Positions 37,067-45,169 of a DNA stretch of 53,973 nucleotides are shown here, piece after piece (position 1 is the first letter of the stretch; each line of letters begins with the position of its first letter). Made by a program: the position numbers and the translations under genes. Origin of the DNA: an uncultured Mediterraneibacter sp. Lineage in GTDB: Bacteria; Bacillota; Clostridia; Lachnospirales; Lachnospiraceae. A model generated the notes under the pieces. It worked only from the letters and a program-made list of their open reading frames with translations, searched no databases and was not told the origin of the DNA. The DNA is taken from the NCBI GenBank assembly GCA_944383695.1, contig CALWQP010000020.1, forward strand, positions 1 through 53,973, read 5' to 3'.

Positions 37067-37903
37067 ATGGATAATTTATTTTCTATCGGAGAAGTATCAA
37101 AATACCAGAATATTTCTAAGCAGACATTGATTTTTTATGATAAGATCGGCTTATTCCGTCCCGCATATGTGGACCCGAAAAACGGATACCGCTATTACAG
37201 TTCTTCCCAGATCGATTATCTGGATACCATACTGATCATGAAGAAAATCGGTTTTTCTCTGAATGAGATCAAGAACCATATGCAGCATTACAATATTGAA
37301 AGCAGTCTTACAGCCTTAAAGAATCAGCTCACTGTCATTGACCGCCAGATTCAGGAACTACGCCTGATCCGAAGCCGGCTGACACATCGCTGCGCCCAGA
37401 TGGAAGACGCCAGGCTATATACAGAAAAAGAAAATTCTGTTGTGATTGAAGATACAAACGCACAGTATATCCTGCTGCACGAAGTGGAAAAGCCTTACAC
37501 CCTGCAGGAAATCAGTATTGCAACAAAAAAATGCTTTGCCGAATCCTTTCAGAAAGATCTGCCGATTTTCTTCCAATGCGGCGTGATCGTCCCTTTCCGT
37601 CACATCATGGAAAGACGGTATACGGAAGCGGTCTGTGCATTTCTTCCAATTGAAAAAACGAATAAAGTCAGTAACATCCGGCAGCTTTCCGCCGGGAAGT
37701 GCGTCAGCATCTACCACATCGGAGATTATCTGTCTATTGGGCGTTCGTATGAGAAGATCCTTGATTACTGCAGATCAAACTCACTGCAGATCATATCGGA
37801 TTCTTACGAATTCTGCATCAATGACTATATCACGACTTATGATGAAAATGAATACATCACTAAAATTATGTTTTATGTCAAAACAGAAGAAGAACAGCCT
37901 TGA
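37067..37903 (+). CDS. MerR-family regulator with GyrI-like effector domain
   Basis: 278 residues. The N-terminal MerR HTH (FSIGEVSKYQNISKQTLIFY, residues 5-24, then NGYRYYSSSQ) is followed by a coiled coil (80-120) and a ligand-binding domain of the GyrI/BmrR type (140-275). This layout is that of multidrug-sensing activators such as BmrR. It is divergent from the YczE/YitT-like gene, which is its probable target. Confidence 0.92.
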   Translation: MDNLFSIGEVSKYQNISKQTLIFYDKIGLFRPAYVDPKNGYRYYSSSQIDYLDTILIMKKIGFSLNEIKNHMQHYNIESSLTALKNQLTVIDRQIQELRLIRSRLTHRCAQMEDARLYTEKENSVVIEDTNAQYILLHEVEKPYTLQEISIATKKCFAESFQKDLPIFFQCGVIVPFRHIMERRYTEAVCAFLPIEKTNKVSNIRQLSAGKCVSIYHIGDYLSIGRSYEKILDYCRSNSLQIISDSYEFCINDYITTYDENEYITKIMFYVKTEEEQP

Positions 37904-37934
37904 AGCTCCGGGGATTTCTCAACTCGTCCTTCCT

Positions 37935-38852
37935 TTACGGAATCTGCTTTTTTCCCGCGGGCGCTTTCCCTTGTCCCGGGAGCTGTGCCAGGAGCACCGC
38001 CGCAAACACCAGCGCGCAACCGAACAGTTCCCGGCCGGACAGACGCTCCCCAAGGATCACCCATCCCGCCAGCACAGAGAATACAGACTCAAGGCTGAGA
38101 AGCAGAGAAGCCACAGTGGGCTCCGTATTTTTCTGCGCGATGACCTGAAGCGTATATGCCACTCCGCAGGAGAGCACTCCCGCATAGGCAAGAGGCATCC
38201 ACGCTGCCAATATCTCACTGACCTGCGGCTGTTCCTGCACGAGCATAGGGACGGCACACAGGATACCGCACACAAAAAACTGGATGCAGGACAGCGCCAC
38301 ACCGTCCACCTTCGGCGCAAAATAGTCGATCACAAGGATATGTATGGAAAATACGATCGCACACAGAAATACAAGGAAATCGCCCTTTGATATGGAAAAC
38401 CCGTCCGTAATGCACAGGAAATACATGCCTGCCACAGCCAGCGCGACTCCGATCCACACCTTCAGCCCGGCTCTTCGACCAAGGAAGAGCCCCATGACAG
38501 GGACGATCAGGATATACAGCGCTGTGATAAAGCCTGCTTTTCCCGCACTGGTATACACAATGCCGATCTGCTGCAGGGAGCTTGCCACAGCAAGGGCAGT
38601 GCCGCAGAGGATGCCGCCGATCACCAGAGTTTTCCTGCTGCCTGATGTGGATTCCGACTGTCCGCTCTTTCTCCCCTGCCTCTTCAAAATAAAAAGGACA
38701 GGCAACAGCACGATCCCTCCCATAATGCTGCGGATCGAATTAAACGTAAACGGACCGAGATAGTCCATCCCCACGCTCTGCGCCACAAAGGCGCTGCCCC
38801 AGATCAGTGCGGTCAGCGCCAGAAGAAAATTGTTTGTGGATCTGTGTTTCAT
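37935..38852 (-). CDS. EamA-family (DMT) transporter
   Basis: 305 residues with ten membrane helices in two EamA repeats (LTALIWGSAFVAQSVG at the start; LSCGVAYTLQVIAQKNTEPT in the second half). The drug/metabolite superfamily exports amino acids and other small metabolites. Its start overlaps the aroE stop (38849-38852), so it is coupled to shikimate dehydrogenase; export of an aromatic-pathway metabolite is possible but unproven. Confidence 0.92.
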   Translation of the reverse strand: MKHRSTNNFLLALTALIWGSAFVAQSVGMDYLGPFTFNSIRSIMGGIVLLPVLFILKRQGRKSGQSESTSGSRKTLVIGGILCGTALAVASSLQQIGIVYTSAGKAGFITALYILIVPVMGLFLGRRAGLKVWIGVALAVAGMYFLCITDGFSISKGDFLVFLCAIVFSIHILVIDYFAPKVDGVALSCIQFFVCGILCAVPMLVQEQPQVSEILAAWMPLAYAGVLSCGVAYTLQVIAQKNTEPTVASLLLSLESVFSVLAGWVILGERLSGRELFGCALVFAAVLLAQLPGQGKAPAGKKQIP

Positions 38853-39724
38853 TTGAAAAATTTCTCCATTACTTCCTGTGCCGGCATCTCTTTTCCCATA
38901 AACAGTTCAAAGGCTGCCGCTCCCTGCCAGAGAAGCATCCCGATTCCTCCCACCACTGCACGGCATCCGGCTTCTTTTGCCTTTTTCAGCAGCAGGGTCT
39001 CTCTCGGATTATAGACTACGTCAGCCACCGCCAGGTCTTTATGAAGGAATTCTGCGGGGACAGGCAGCACATCTTCAAGCGGACTCATGCCCGCACGAGT
39101 GGCATTGATCAGGATATCGCTTCCTGAAACCGCCTGCTTCAGCGCCTCTGTATCACCCAGATCATCAATATAGACTTTCCTGATGCCAGGGACTGCATTC
39201 TTTATCTTTTCCACCGTCTCTTCTCCATTGGCATAGAACTCATCCTTCCGGTTGAAAATGGCAATCTCACTCACTCCGTCCAATGCGGCCTGAACAGCGA
39301 TGGCAGTGGCCGCCCCTCCTGTTCCGAGGAGAACGACCTTCTTGCCTTCAATGTCAACACCGTGTTCCTTAAGGTTCCGCAAAAATCCGGTGCCGTCCGT
39401 GATATGTCCGGTCATCGTGCCGTCTTCTTCGAAGACTACGGTATTGCACGCTCCCACCAGCTCCGCCGCCGGGGAAAGCCTGTCCACCAGCCGCGCCACT
39501 GCCGTTTTGCACGGCATGGTCACATTAAAACCGCCTGCGTGAAGATTTCGAAGCGCATTGACCGCGTCCTCCGTCTTCTCCAGCGGCACTTCAAAAGCAA
39601 GATAGGCTGCATCTATCCCAAGCTTTTCAAAACTGTAATTATACATAGCCGGAGAGCCGGAGTGCCCCACCGGAGAGCCGATAAGCCCATAAAGCTGTGT
39701 ATGTCCACTGATCCTTCTTTCCAT
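38849..39724 (-). CDS. aroE: Shikimate dehydrogenase
   Basis: 291 residues. It reduces 3-dehydroshikimate to shikimate with NADPH. The substrate motif LIGSPVGHSGSPAMYN (residues 14-29), the catalytic lysine in MPCKTAVARL, and the NADP loop LGTGGAATAIAVQA are present. A secondary quinate activity is possible in this family. It is followed with overlap by the EamA transporter. Confidence 0.95.
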   Translation of the reverse strand: MERRISGHTQLYGLIGSPVGHSGSPAMYNYSFEKLGIDAAYLAFEVPLEKTEDAVNALRNLHAGGFNVTMPCKTAVARLVDRLSPAAELVGACNTVVFEEDGTMTGHITDGTGFLRNLKEHGVDIEGKKVVLLGTGGAATAIAVQAALDGVSEIAIFNRKDEFYANGEETVEKIKNAVPGIRKVYIDDLGDTEALKQAVSGSDILINATRAGMSPLEDVLPVPAEFLHKDLAVADVVYNPRETLLLKKAKEAGCRAVVGGIGMLLWQGAAAFELFMGKEMPAQEVMEKFFK

Positions 39725-39834
39725 TGTGGTCTATCCTCCTGAATCTGTTTTTAAACATAAAATGCAGATACAGTATAGCACATTCCCACCCATTTCTTCA
39801 ATACTTTAAAGCGCGAAAATTTCAAAGCGTTAAA

Positions 39835-40122
39835 TTACTTTTTGCTGATCCGGGTAATGATCTGTTTTGCATAGGCGCTCACTCCTGTCACGATAATGCC
39901 CTGCGTGACTGCTGTAAACGCCGCCATTGCCACATCCTTTGCTTCGCTGAACTCACAGGTGGCAAACACATATAAGGAACAGATCAGTATCCCCACAAGA
40001 CCTGTAAGAAAAATGATATATTTTTCCTGAATGACCGAGCTTTTTCTCAGTGCCATATCAAGAAAATAGAGCGCCAGCGCGACGACGATCAGTTCCGGTT
40101 TGATATATTCTGTAATTTCCAT
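39835..40122 (-). CDS. Small holin-like membrane protein
   Basis: 95 residues with three membrane helices (about 12-28, 38-58, 66-85) and a basic C-terminus (KQIITRISKK), like phage-type holins of the Hol44/superfamily V kind. I start at MEITEY (40122) because GGGGA is 7 bases upstream; an upstream ATG at 40140 would add six residues. It lies 75 bases downstream of the bile salt hydrolase gene. Its Shine-Dalgarno is inside the long hairpin at 40125-40176. No phage genes are next to it, so a domesticated holin is likely. Confidence 0.68.
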   Translation of the reverse strand: MEITEYIKPELIVVALALYFLDMALRKSSVIQEKYIIFLTGLVGILICSLYVFATCEFSEAKDVAMAAFTAVTQGIIVTGVSAYAKQIITRISKK

Positions 40123-40124
40123 AT

Positions 40125-40176
40125 AGAAATCCCCTTTCATGCATATAGTAAAATATATGCAGAAATGGGGATTTCT
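40125..40176 (-). promoter_or_regulatory. Long hairpin hiding the holin-like gene's ribosome site
   Basis: Arms AGAAATCCCC...TGCATATA and TATATGCA...GGGGATTTCT pair over about 18-20 positions with a small internal mismatch and a six-base loop. On the minus strand the GGGGA that serves as Shine-Dalgarno is in the 3' arm. It may block translation until opened, or act as the end of the bsh transcript; no T-run follows. Confidence 0.7.
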
Positions 40177-40197
40177 GTGTTGCCTCTGTACTATTTC

Positions 40198-41286
40198 TCA
40201 ATTTACCTTTCGGATGTTCTGCCCTGTCTCCATCGGGTAAACGGTCAGTGTATTTCCGTCCGGGTTTGCGCCTTTCATACCCACAGCATTGATCTGGCTG
40301 TTTCCGTAGGTTTTATAGTAGTACGTTCCTGTATCTGCATTTACACAGCAGGAATACGTGGTGATATCGTATTTCCCATCCTGTGTGACGACCGGGCCCC
40401 GGGGCATTGCCACGCTGTCCAAAATATGAAAAACCTGGGAGATATTCTCCTCATTATTTTTTTCGCACACAGCGTTCCATTTCAGGAAAGCCGCTTTCAC
40501 AAATCTTGAAGAGGAAGAATAATCTCCGGGAAGCCCGATGCCGCCCATTCCCTGGGAATATGGTACGAGCCCCGGAGAACATGAAGAGACCTCTCCGGAA
40601 AATGACTCCTCGCTTCCCGCTTTTCCTCTTCGCTCACTGTCCGTCCGGCAGAACCGGGCCTCCGGATATCCGGCAGTCACATTCAGATAATTGTTCAGAT
40701 TCATTCTATGGTATTCAAAGGGCGGATTATTTGTCAAAATACCAATCGGATTTTCATAGACTTTTATGCCTTCCCGGACTGACTCGACCACAAGACATCT
40801 GTCCCTGTCCGCCAGCATCCAGTGGAGCTGTGCAGGCGGCATAGTCTTTGAAAAGGCATCATCCGTGATGTTTATATTCCGCAGCTCTGCTTCTGCTTCC
40901 GCAACAGACGCACACACTCCCAGAAGCCATGGGATAAGTTCAAATGTAGCCACATTTTTCTTGCCTGCATCTGGTTTTCGGTAATATGCATTGCCGGGAA
41001 AATTCAGGCCTGCCATACAAAGTCCCTTTTCATTGACTGCCTCCGCGTAGAGCGGGAATGACCGCACATCTCTGTCTGCCCCCCGCACCTCCCTCTCCTG
41101 CTCTGTTTCCTGCCGCCCCACCGCCATTCCAATCAATGCATAATGCGCTGTCTGCTCTTCTGCGTACGTGAACCGAAATGGGAAACAGCGTGGTGTGACA
41201 ACAACGCATTCCCCGAAGGAATACTCCAGATCCATGTTCCTGCCAAAATAAAATCCTTCGTTTTTATAAGTAATACATGTACACAT
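40198..41286 (-). CDS. bsh: Bile salt hydrolase (choloylglycine hydrolase)
   Basis: 362-residue Ntn hydrolase that splits the amide of glycine- or taurine-conjugated bile acids. Cys2 (MCTCITYKN) becomes the N-terminal nucleophile; Arg16 and Asp19 (GRNMDLE), GLNFPGNAYY, TNNPPFEYHRMNLNNY and GLPGDYSSSSRFVKAAF match bile salt hydrolases rather than penicillin acylases. The frame opens at 41319, but MCTC must be N-terminal, giving the start at 41286, behind GGGAGG. Compared with typical enzymes it has about 20 extra residues before YSQGMGG (near residues 215-240). No signal peptide. A holin-like gene follows. Confidence 0.93.
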   Translation of the reverse strand: MCTCITYKNEGFYFGRNMDLEYSFGECVVVTPRCFPFRFTYAEEQTAHYALIGMAVGRQETEQEREVRGADRDVRSFPLYAEAVNEKGLCMAGLNFPGNAYYRKPDAGKKNVATFELIPWLLGVCASVAEAEAELRNINITDDAFSKTMPPAQLHWMLADRDRCLVVESVREGIKVYENPIGILTNNPPFEYHRMNLNNYLNVTAGYPEARFCRTDSERRGKAGSEESFSGEVSSCSPGLVPYSQGMGGIGLPGDYSSSSRFVKAAFLKWNAVCEKNNEENISQVFHILDSVAMPRGPVVTQDGKYDITTYSCCVNADTGTYYYKTYGNSQINAVGMKGANPDGNTLTVYPMETGQNIRKVN

Positions 41287-41292
41287 AGAAAA

Positions 41293-41351
41293 CTGTCCCT
41301 CCCGGAATTTTCTGTTCAATATCTCTGAGCAGTATTCCCCGGAAGGGACAG
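41293..41351 (-). promoter_or_regulatory. Leader hairpin covering the bsh ribosome site
   Basis: CTGTCCCT (41293-41300) and AGGGACAG (41344-41351) pair, continuing with CCGG and AAT blocks around a small bulge. The minus-strand GGGAGGG Shine-Dalgarno of bsh is in the 3' arm of this stem. It may also serve as the end of the decayed gene upstream. Confidence 0.6.
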
Positions 41352-41364
41352 CTTTATTTACATC

Positions 41365-42002
41365 CTATTTTGTAGCGCCGCATTCGCAGTAATAATAATC
41401 AGTATGGTAACTTCCCTGATCCTCCGTGTGTGTCACGGCGGGAACTGTTCTCTTCAGATTCTGGTAGCTTCCAATGTACCCCTCGTTCCTTATCTTGTCT
41501 TTTATCAGGGCTTCGAGGTCATTAACAGTGAATCCGTTTTCAAACCAGTATGTCTCTCCGTTGGCAATCCATGAGCCGTCTGCCTGCCGCGTATAGAGAC
41601 GTGCCCCCTCTACTTTCTGTTCGGGAACATCCACTACCGTTACGATATTTGGCACCCATACCTGATGCGCCTGCCAGTTGTGCTGGTGGACAGGCTCAGG
41701 GACGGAGCCAGGAGCGGAATTGCCGCTTCCGGCATAACAGCGTGGTAAAAATCAACATCTTCCGTTGCTTTGTCATCCCCTTTTATATGTACGATGGCGG
41801 GAGTGGAATCTGCTGTCCAGTACTCATCTGCTGTAACAGATAACTCAAGACTGCTCGTCTATTCAGCAGCCTTTGTGTCATCTATCTCTGATTTTTTCCC
41901 GCTGCCACTGCTAAAAACCATTACCCCGATAATGATCAGTATTATGACAACTATAATGGCTGCTGCCGAAGCGATCAAATATCCTCTATGTTTTTTACCC
42001 AT
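41365..42002 (-). pseudogene. Decayed single-pass membrane/lipoprotein-like gene
   Basis: From an ATG at 42002 the frame gives a membrane-anchor N-terminus (MGKKHRGYLIASAAAII, one helix), then an in-frame TAG at codon 48 (41859-41861), then continues in the same frame with a beta-rich segment (LELSVTADEYWTADSTPA, VHIKGDDKATEDVDFYHAV). The remainder is in another frame (GNSAPGSVPEPVHQHNWQAH, then the 96-codon stretch from 41655 to 41365 ending CECGATK). The parts fit one ancestral extracellular protein broken by a nonsense codon and a frameshift near 41700-41740. I do not recognise the family. Confidence 0.65.
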
Positions 42003-42147
42003 GTTGATTTTCTCTTTCTCATGTTCTCTTATTCCCCTGCGTTTTCACACATTTTACTTTATTGCTGCTTTTGCGCCATAATATTATCCAGAGTCAAATT
42101 TAGTGAAAAATGTGTCAAGTATGTAACGTGGTTGTCAAATGATCATT

Positions 42148-43611
42148 CTAACCCTGACATTTTTTTATACAACGTTTTGCATATCCATCTGTCATTCCGC
42201 TTATAAAATCCGTCGCGATGAGTATTCTGCGATATAAAAGTTCTGACTCATCGGTAATACCATCAGATTCCTTTGCCTTAAAATAATCGTCAATGTAATT
42301 AGCAGAAATAAGAGTAATTACTTTTTTATCCTGCGTGGTCATTGTCCCATAACCATCAAATCGAACGACTGCGGGAACAAACTTATCTAACAAAAAATTA
42401 AGAATGACCTGTGCAGACACTTCAGGTTCTGTGATAACGCGCGAATCAAAAACAAATTCAGCCATTGACTTTTTTAACATTTTTACTGTCAGGCTATGGT
42501 TATTATCATAGAATAAATCATGATCAAATGTTCCCTGCAAAATACTGTCATAACTTTTTGAAAATCTCCAGCATGCAACATACATCAGCCATCTTCTAAG
42601 ATATGTTCCCCATTGACTCATTACTTTTGTCTTATCTTTTTCTGCTTTATTAAGGGAATCCAATTTATCAATAATCTCTTTCGTTCTATCGATATGCTGC
42701 TGAGATTCCTTGTATTTTTCTCCCAATGACTCATATGTATCATTAAAGAAATACAGCAAATCACTGACACTGACTATGCCTGATTTCACAGCATCTTCTA
42801 AGTCAGCAGTCATATATGCAATATCATCTGCCGCCTCAACTAAATATGCCAAAGGATGGCGGATCACTGTTCCGTCTGCGTTATTTGTCCCCACTTCTTT
42901 CGCAATTTGTAAAAAAATACTCTCTTCGGCCTGATAACAGCCTATTTTATGCCTGATACTGGCCTCCCCTATTTCATCACATCTTGTAGGGTATTTAATC
43001 AAAGCACTGATAATCGAAAACGGCAGATTAATTTCTGAATGATACCGGGCTTTTGATAAAATTCTAAAAGCCTGAGCATTACCTTCAAAATTCTCCAAAT
43101 CTGCTGTCTGTTTTTTATTCAACAAGTCAGAGATGGGCTTCTCGTCATTGCTCTTCAGGGGATAAATCTTTTTAAGATTATCCTTAAACCATTCCCTGAT
43201 AATTTCTTCACCGACATGACCAAACGGCGGATTTCCGAGATCATGCAATAATCCGGCACATGACAAAATTGCTTCAATATCACCTACTCTTTGAGACCTT
43301 AATTTTTCATCGTCCTGCTTATCACAATCTATTGACAATTGCCGATATGACGATGTGTTTTGGAAACACATAATTCCTAATTGTTTGGCTATTGTCGATA
43401 CTTCTATAGAGTGTGTTAATCTAGTTCTGACAAAGTCGCTTTTAGACAAAGGGAAAACTTGTGTTTTATCCTGCAGCCTTCTAAATGCCGCACTGGAAAC
43501 AATCCTCTCATAATCTCTTTCAAATGGGCTTATATAATAATCATCAAATGCTTTTGGAGCTTTTTCTTCATTGCCCAATCGGGTTTGTGTTAACAGTTTT
43601 TTCCATTCCAT
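42148..43611 (-). CDS. dgt: Deoxyguanosinetriphosphate triphosphohydrolase
   Basis: 487-residue HD-domain dNTPase that converts dGTP to deoxyguanosine and triphosphate. The HD motif AGLLHDLGNPPFGHVGE (about 116-132), the upstream LTHSIEVSTIAKQLG histidine and the later EAADDIAYMTADLEDAVK metal residues are present. Base composition is clearly more AT-rich than that of most neighbours on the left, which suggests that the gene came by transfer. dGTPases can act as phage defence by lowering dGTP, but nothing here shows such a role. Promoter and GGAGG site are good. Confidence 0.93.
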   Translation of the reverse strand: MEWKKLLTQTRLGNEEKAPKAFDDYYISPFERDYERIVSSAAFRRLQDKTQVFPLSKSDFVRTRLTHSIEVSTIAKQLGIMCFQNTSSYRQLSIDCDKQDDEKLRSQRVGDIEAILSCAGLLHDLGNPPFGHVGEEIIREWFKDNLKKIYPLKSNDEKPISDLLNKKQTADLENFEGNAQAFRILSKARYHSEINLPFSIISALIKYPTRCDEIGEASIRHKIGCYQAEESIFLQIAKEVGTNNADGTVIRHPLAYLVEAADDIAYMTADLEDAVKSGIVSVSDLLYFFNDTYESLGEKYKESQQHIDRTKEIIDKLDSLNKAEKDKTKVMSQWGTYLRRWLMYVACWRFSKSYDSILQGTFDHDLFYDNNHSLTVKMLKKSMAEFVFDSRVITEPEVSAQVILNFLLDKFVPAVVRFDGYGTMTTQDKKVITLISANYIDDYFKAKESDGITDESELLYRRILIATDFISGMTDGYAKRCIKKCQG

Positions 43612-43639
43612 AAATATTTTCCTCCATGAGTATAATACA

Positions 43640-43668
43640 ATTGTAACCCCTTTGATTGATAATCACAA
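43640..43668 (-). promoter_or_regulatory. Sigma-A promoter of dgt
   Basis: Minus-strand TTGTGA (43663-43668) and TACAAT (43640-43645) are 17 bp apart, about 30 bases before the dgt start codon. Confidence 0.7.
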
Positions 43669-43696
43669 GATACTCTTTTTAAAATTAACACTATAC

Positions 43697-43734
43697 TAAA
43701 AAACGCCTTGCAGATATTTAAAAGCCACAAGGCG
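43697..43734 (-). terminator. Intrinsic terminator between the fructokinase and dgt
   Basis: CGCCTTG (minus, complement of 43728-43734) and CAAGGCG (complement of 43704-43710) form a 7-bp stem followed by six T. It closes whatever is transcribed leftward from the sugar operon and the short frame at 43750-43869. Confidence 0.8.
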
Positions 43735-43749
43735 CTTCATTTTATTTTT

Positions 43750-43869
43750 TTATCTCCCTGCCTTCGCACTAGATCCTTTCTCTCCCAAACTGCTCATCAT
43801 AGACTCCAACTTTTCAATCAGATGCCGAACCAGCAGTTCATTATACTTTCTACATTTGTACCCACACAT
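43750..43869 (-). pseudogene. Short 39-codon frame, probably a gene remnant
   Basis: A minus-strand frame beginning MCGYKCRKYNELLV and ending LGEKGSSAKAGR stops 16 bases before a good terminator. It looks like the helical C-terminal end of a protein, but there is no Shine-Dalgarno and frames upstream are broken. I do not recognise it. It may be a real small protein or the tail of a deleted gene. Confidence 0.35.
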
Positions 43870-43938
43870 ATCTCGCCATTACAGATACTGACCAAATCCT
43901 ATTCTTTTTATTTGATCCTTCAGTCTTAAAATTCATGT

Positions 43939-45156
43939 TTATTGCACCAGTCTTTTCTCTACCTGCTGTAAGTTCGGCATTGCCGGAATCGCTCCTCTTT
44001 TCTCCACACAAAGGCTTGCGACCGCATTTCCAAACCTCGCGATCTCTTCCAGTTCATCCAAGCCCAGATCATCCAAACATTTTTCCAATTTACTGATCCT
44101 GTAAAGGAAGCCTCCCCAGAAAGAATCGCCCGCACCATTTGTGTCCACAACATGACTTGTAAAGCCGGATACTTTACGTCCGCCTTCTTTGCAATAAACG
44201 TAAGCTCCTTCGCTCCCAAGAGTGACCGCCACAATCTTTATTCCCTGACGGTATAATTCCTTCGCGGCCTCCTCTGCTTCCTGAAAATCTGTTAAGAGCT
44301 CCATTTCCTCATCAGACATTTTTATCATATCCACATACGGAAGCAGACTCCTCATATGCCGCTTTGCTGTTTTCTCGTTTTCCCACAAAGAAGCTCGGTA
44401 ATTAGGGTCATAGGAAATAATGCTTCCTTTATTCTTTGCCCTTTTAACCGCATAGAATGTTGTATCCCTGGCCGGCTGATCAGTAAGGGACAGCGAGCCT
44501 ATATGGAAAATATTCGTGCGGTCTAATATATCTATGTCCAGCTCTTCCTTCTGAATCTCAGTATCTGCCCCTGGTTTTCGAGCAAAGGAAAAAGTACGTT
44601 CACCAGCTTCATTGATATCTACAAACGCCAGCGTTGTAAAATACTTTTCGTCTAAAAGCAGCCCCCTGGTATCCACCTGTTCGCGGTCTAACACTTCGCG
44701 GAGAAATTCTCCGTGCATATCTTTTCCTACTTTGCCAAGAAATGCCGTATGCGATCCAAGCCTGTTCGCAGCAACAGCGACATTCGCAGGCGCTCCTCCC
44801 GGATTCCGGGCAAACAGTACCTGCCCATCTTCATTTTCTCCTTGAGCGGTAAAGTCTATCAGTATCTCTCCAAATACCGTAATGTCATAAAGCGAACGGC
44901 TCACAGAATCATTGGTATCCGCCAAAAGGTCTTGCTCCAGCAGCTTTTCAAGGATTTCTTCACATTCCGCTTCGTTATCCGTATGGATATGCAGCTCTCC
45001 TTCTTTAAATTCCGGCATACTTAATACGCCGAGCATAGATTTGGCATTCACTATATAGCGTCCGTTACATAATTCGGCGTCATACGGAAGGTGTTCCACA
45101 ATGTTTACCAATTTCTTTGCGTTCTGCATCGTTCCCAAAATTACTTTTGCAATCAT
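43939..45156 (-). CDS. Fructokinase (PfkB) with N-terminal HPr-like domain
   Basis: 405 residues in one frame. Residues 1-78 resemble the PTS carrier HPr: the segment RYIVNAKSMLGVLSMPEF keeps the equivalent of HPr Ser46 (here Ser40), but the GxHARPA loop with the phosphorylated His15 is replaced by GTMQNAKKLV. Residues 90-405 are a fructokinase-type PfkB enzyme (VFGEILIDF, NPGGAPANVAVAANRLG, catalytic DTNGAGDSFWGGF). The frame opens at 45198; AGGAGG 9 bases before MIAKVILG gives 45156. No Met occurs near the domain junction. It follows a GntP permease and a mannitol-dehydrogenase-family enzyme, so fructose from polyol oxidation is a likely substrate. Confidence 0.86.
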   Translation of the reverse strand: MIAKVILGTMQNAKKLVNIVEHLPYDAELCNGRYIVNAKSMLGVLSMPEFKEGELHIHTDNEAECEEILEKLLEQDLLADTNDSVSRSLYDITVFGEILIDFTAQGENEDGQVLFARNPGGAPANVAVAANRLGSHTAFLGKVGKDMHGEFLREVLDREQVDTRGLLLDEKYFTTLAFVDINEAGERTFSFARKPGADTEIQKEELDIDILDRTNIFHIGSLSLTDQPARDTTFYAVKRAKNKGSIISYDPNYRASLWENEKTAKRHMRSLLPYVDMIKMSDEEMELLTDFQEAEEAAKELYRQGIKIVAVTLGSEGAYVYCKEGGRKVSGFTSHVVDTNGAGDSFWGGFLYRISKLEKCLDDLGLDELEEIARFGNAVASLCVEKRGAIPAMPNLQQVEKRLVQ

Positions 45157-45169
45157 TTCTCTCGTCCTC

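Noticed and set aside
43708-43929. Plus-strand 73-codon frame
   Set aside because: It overlaps the terminator and the minus-strand remnant and has no ribosome site.
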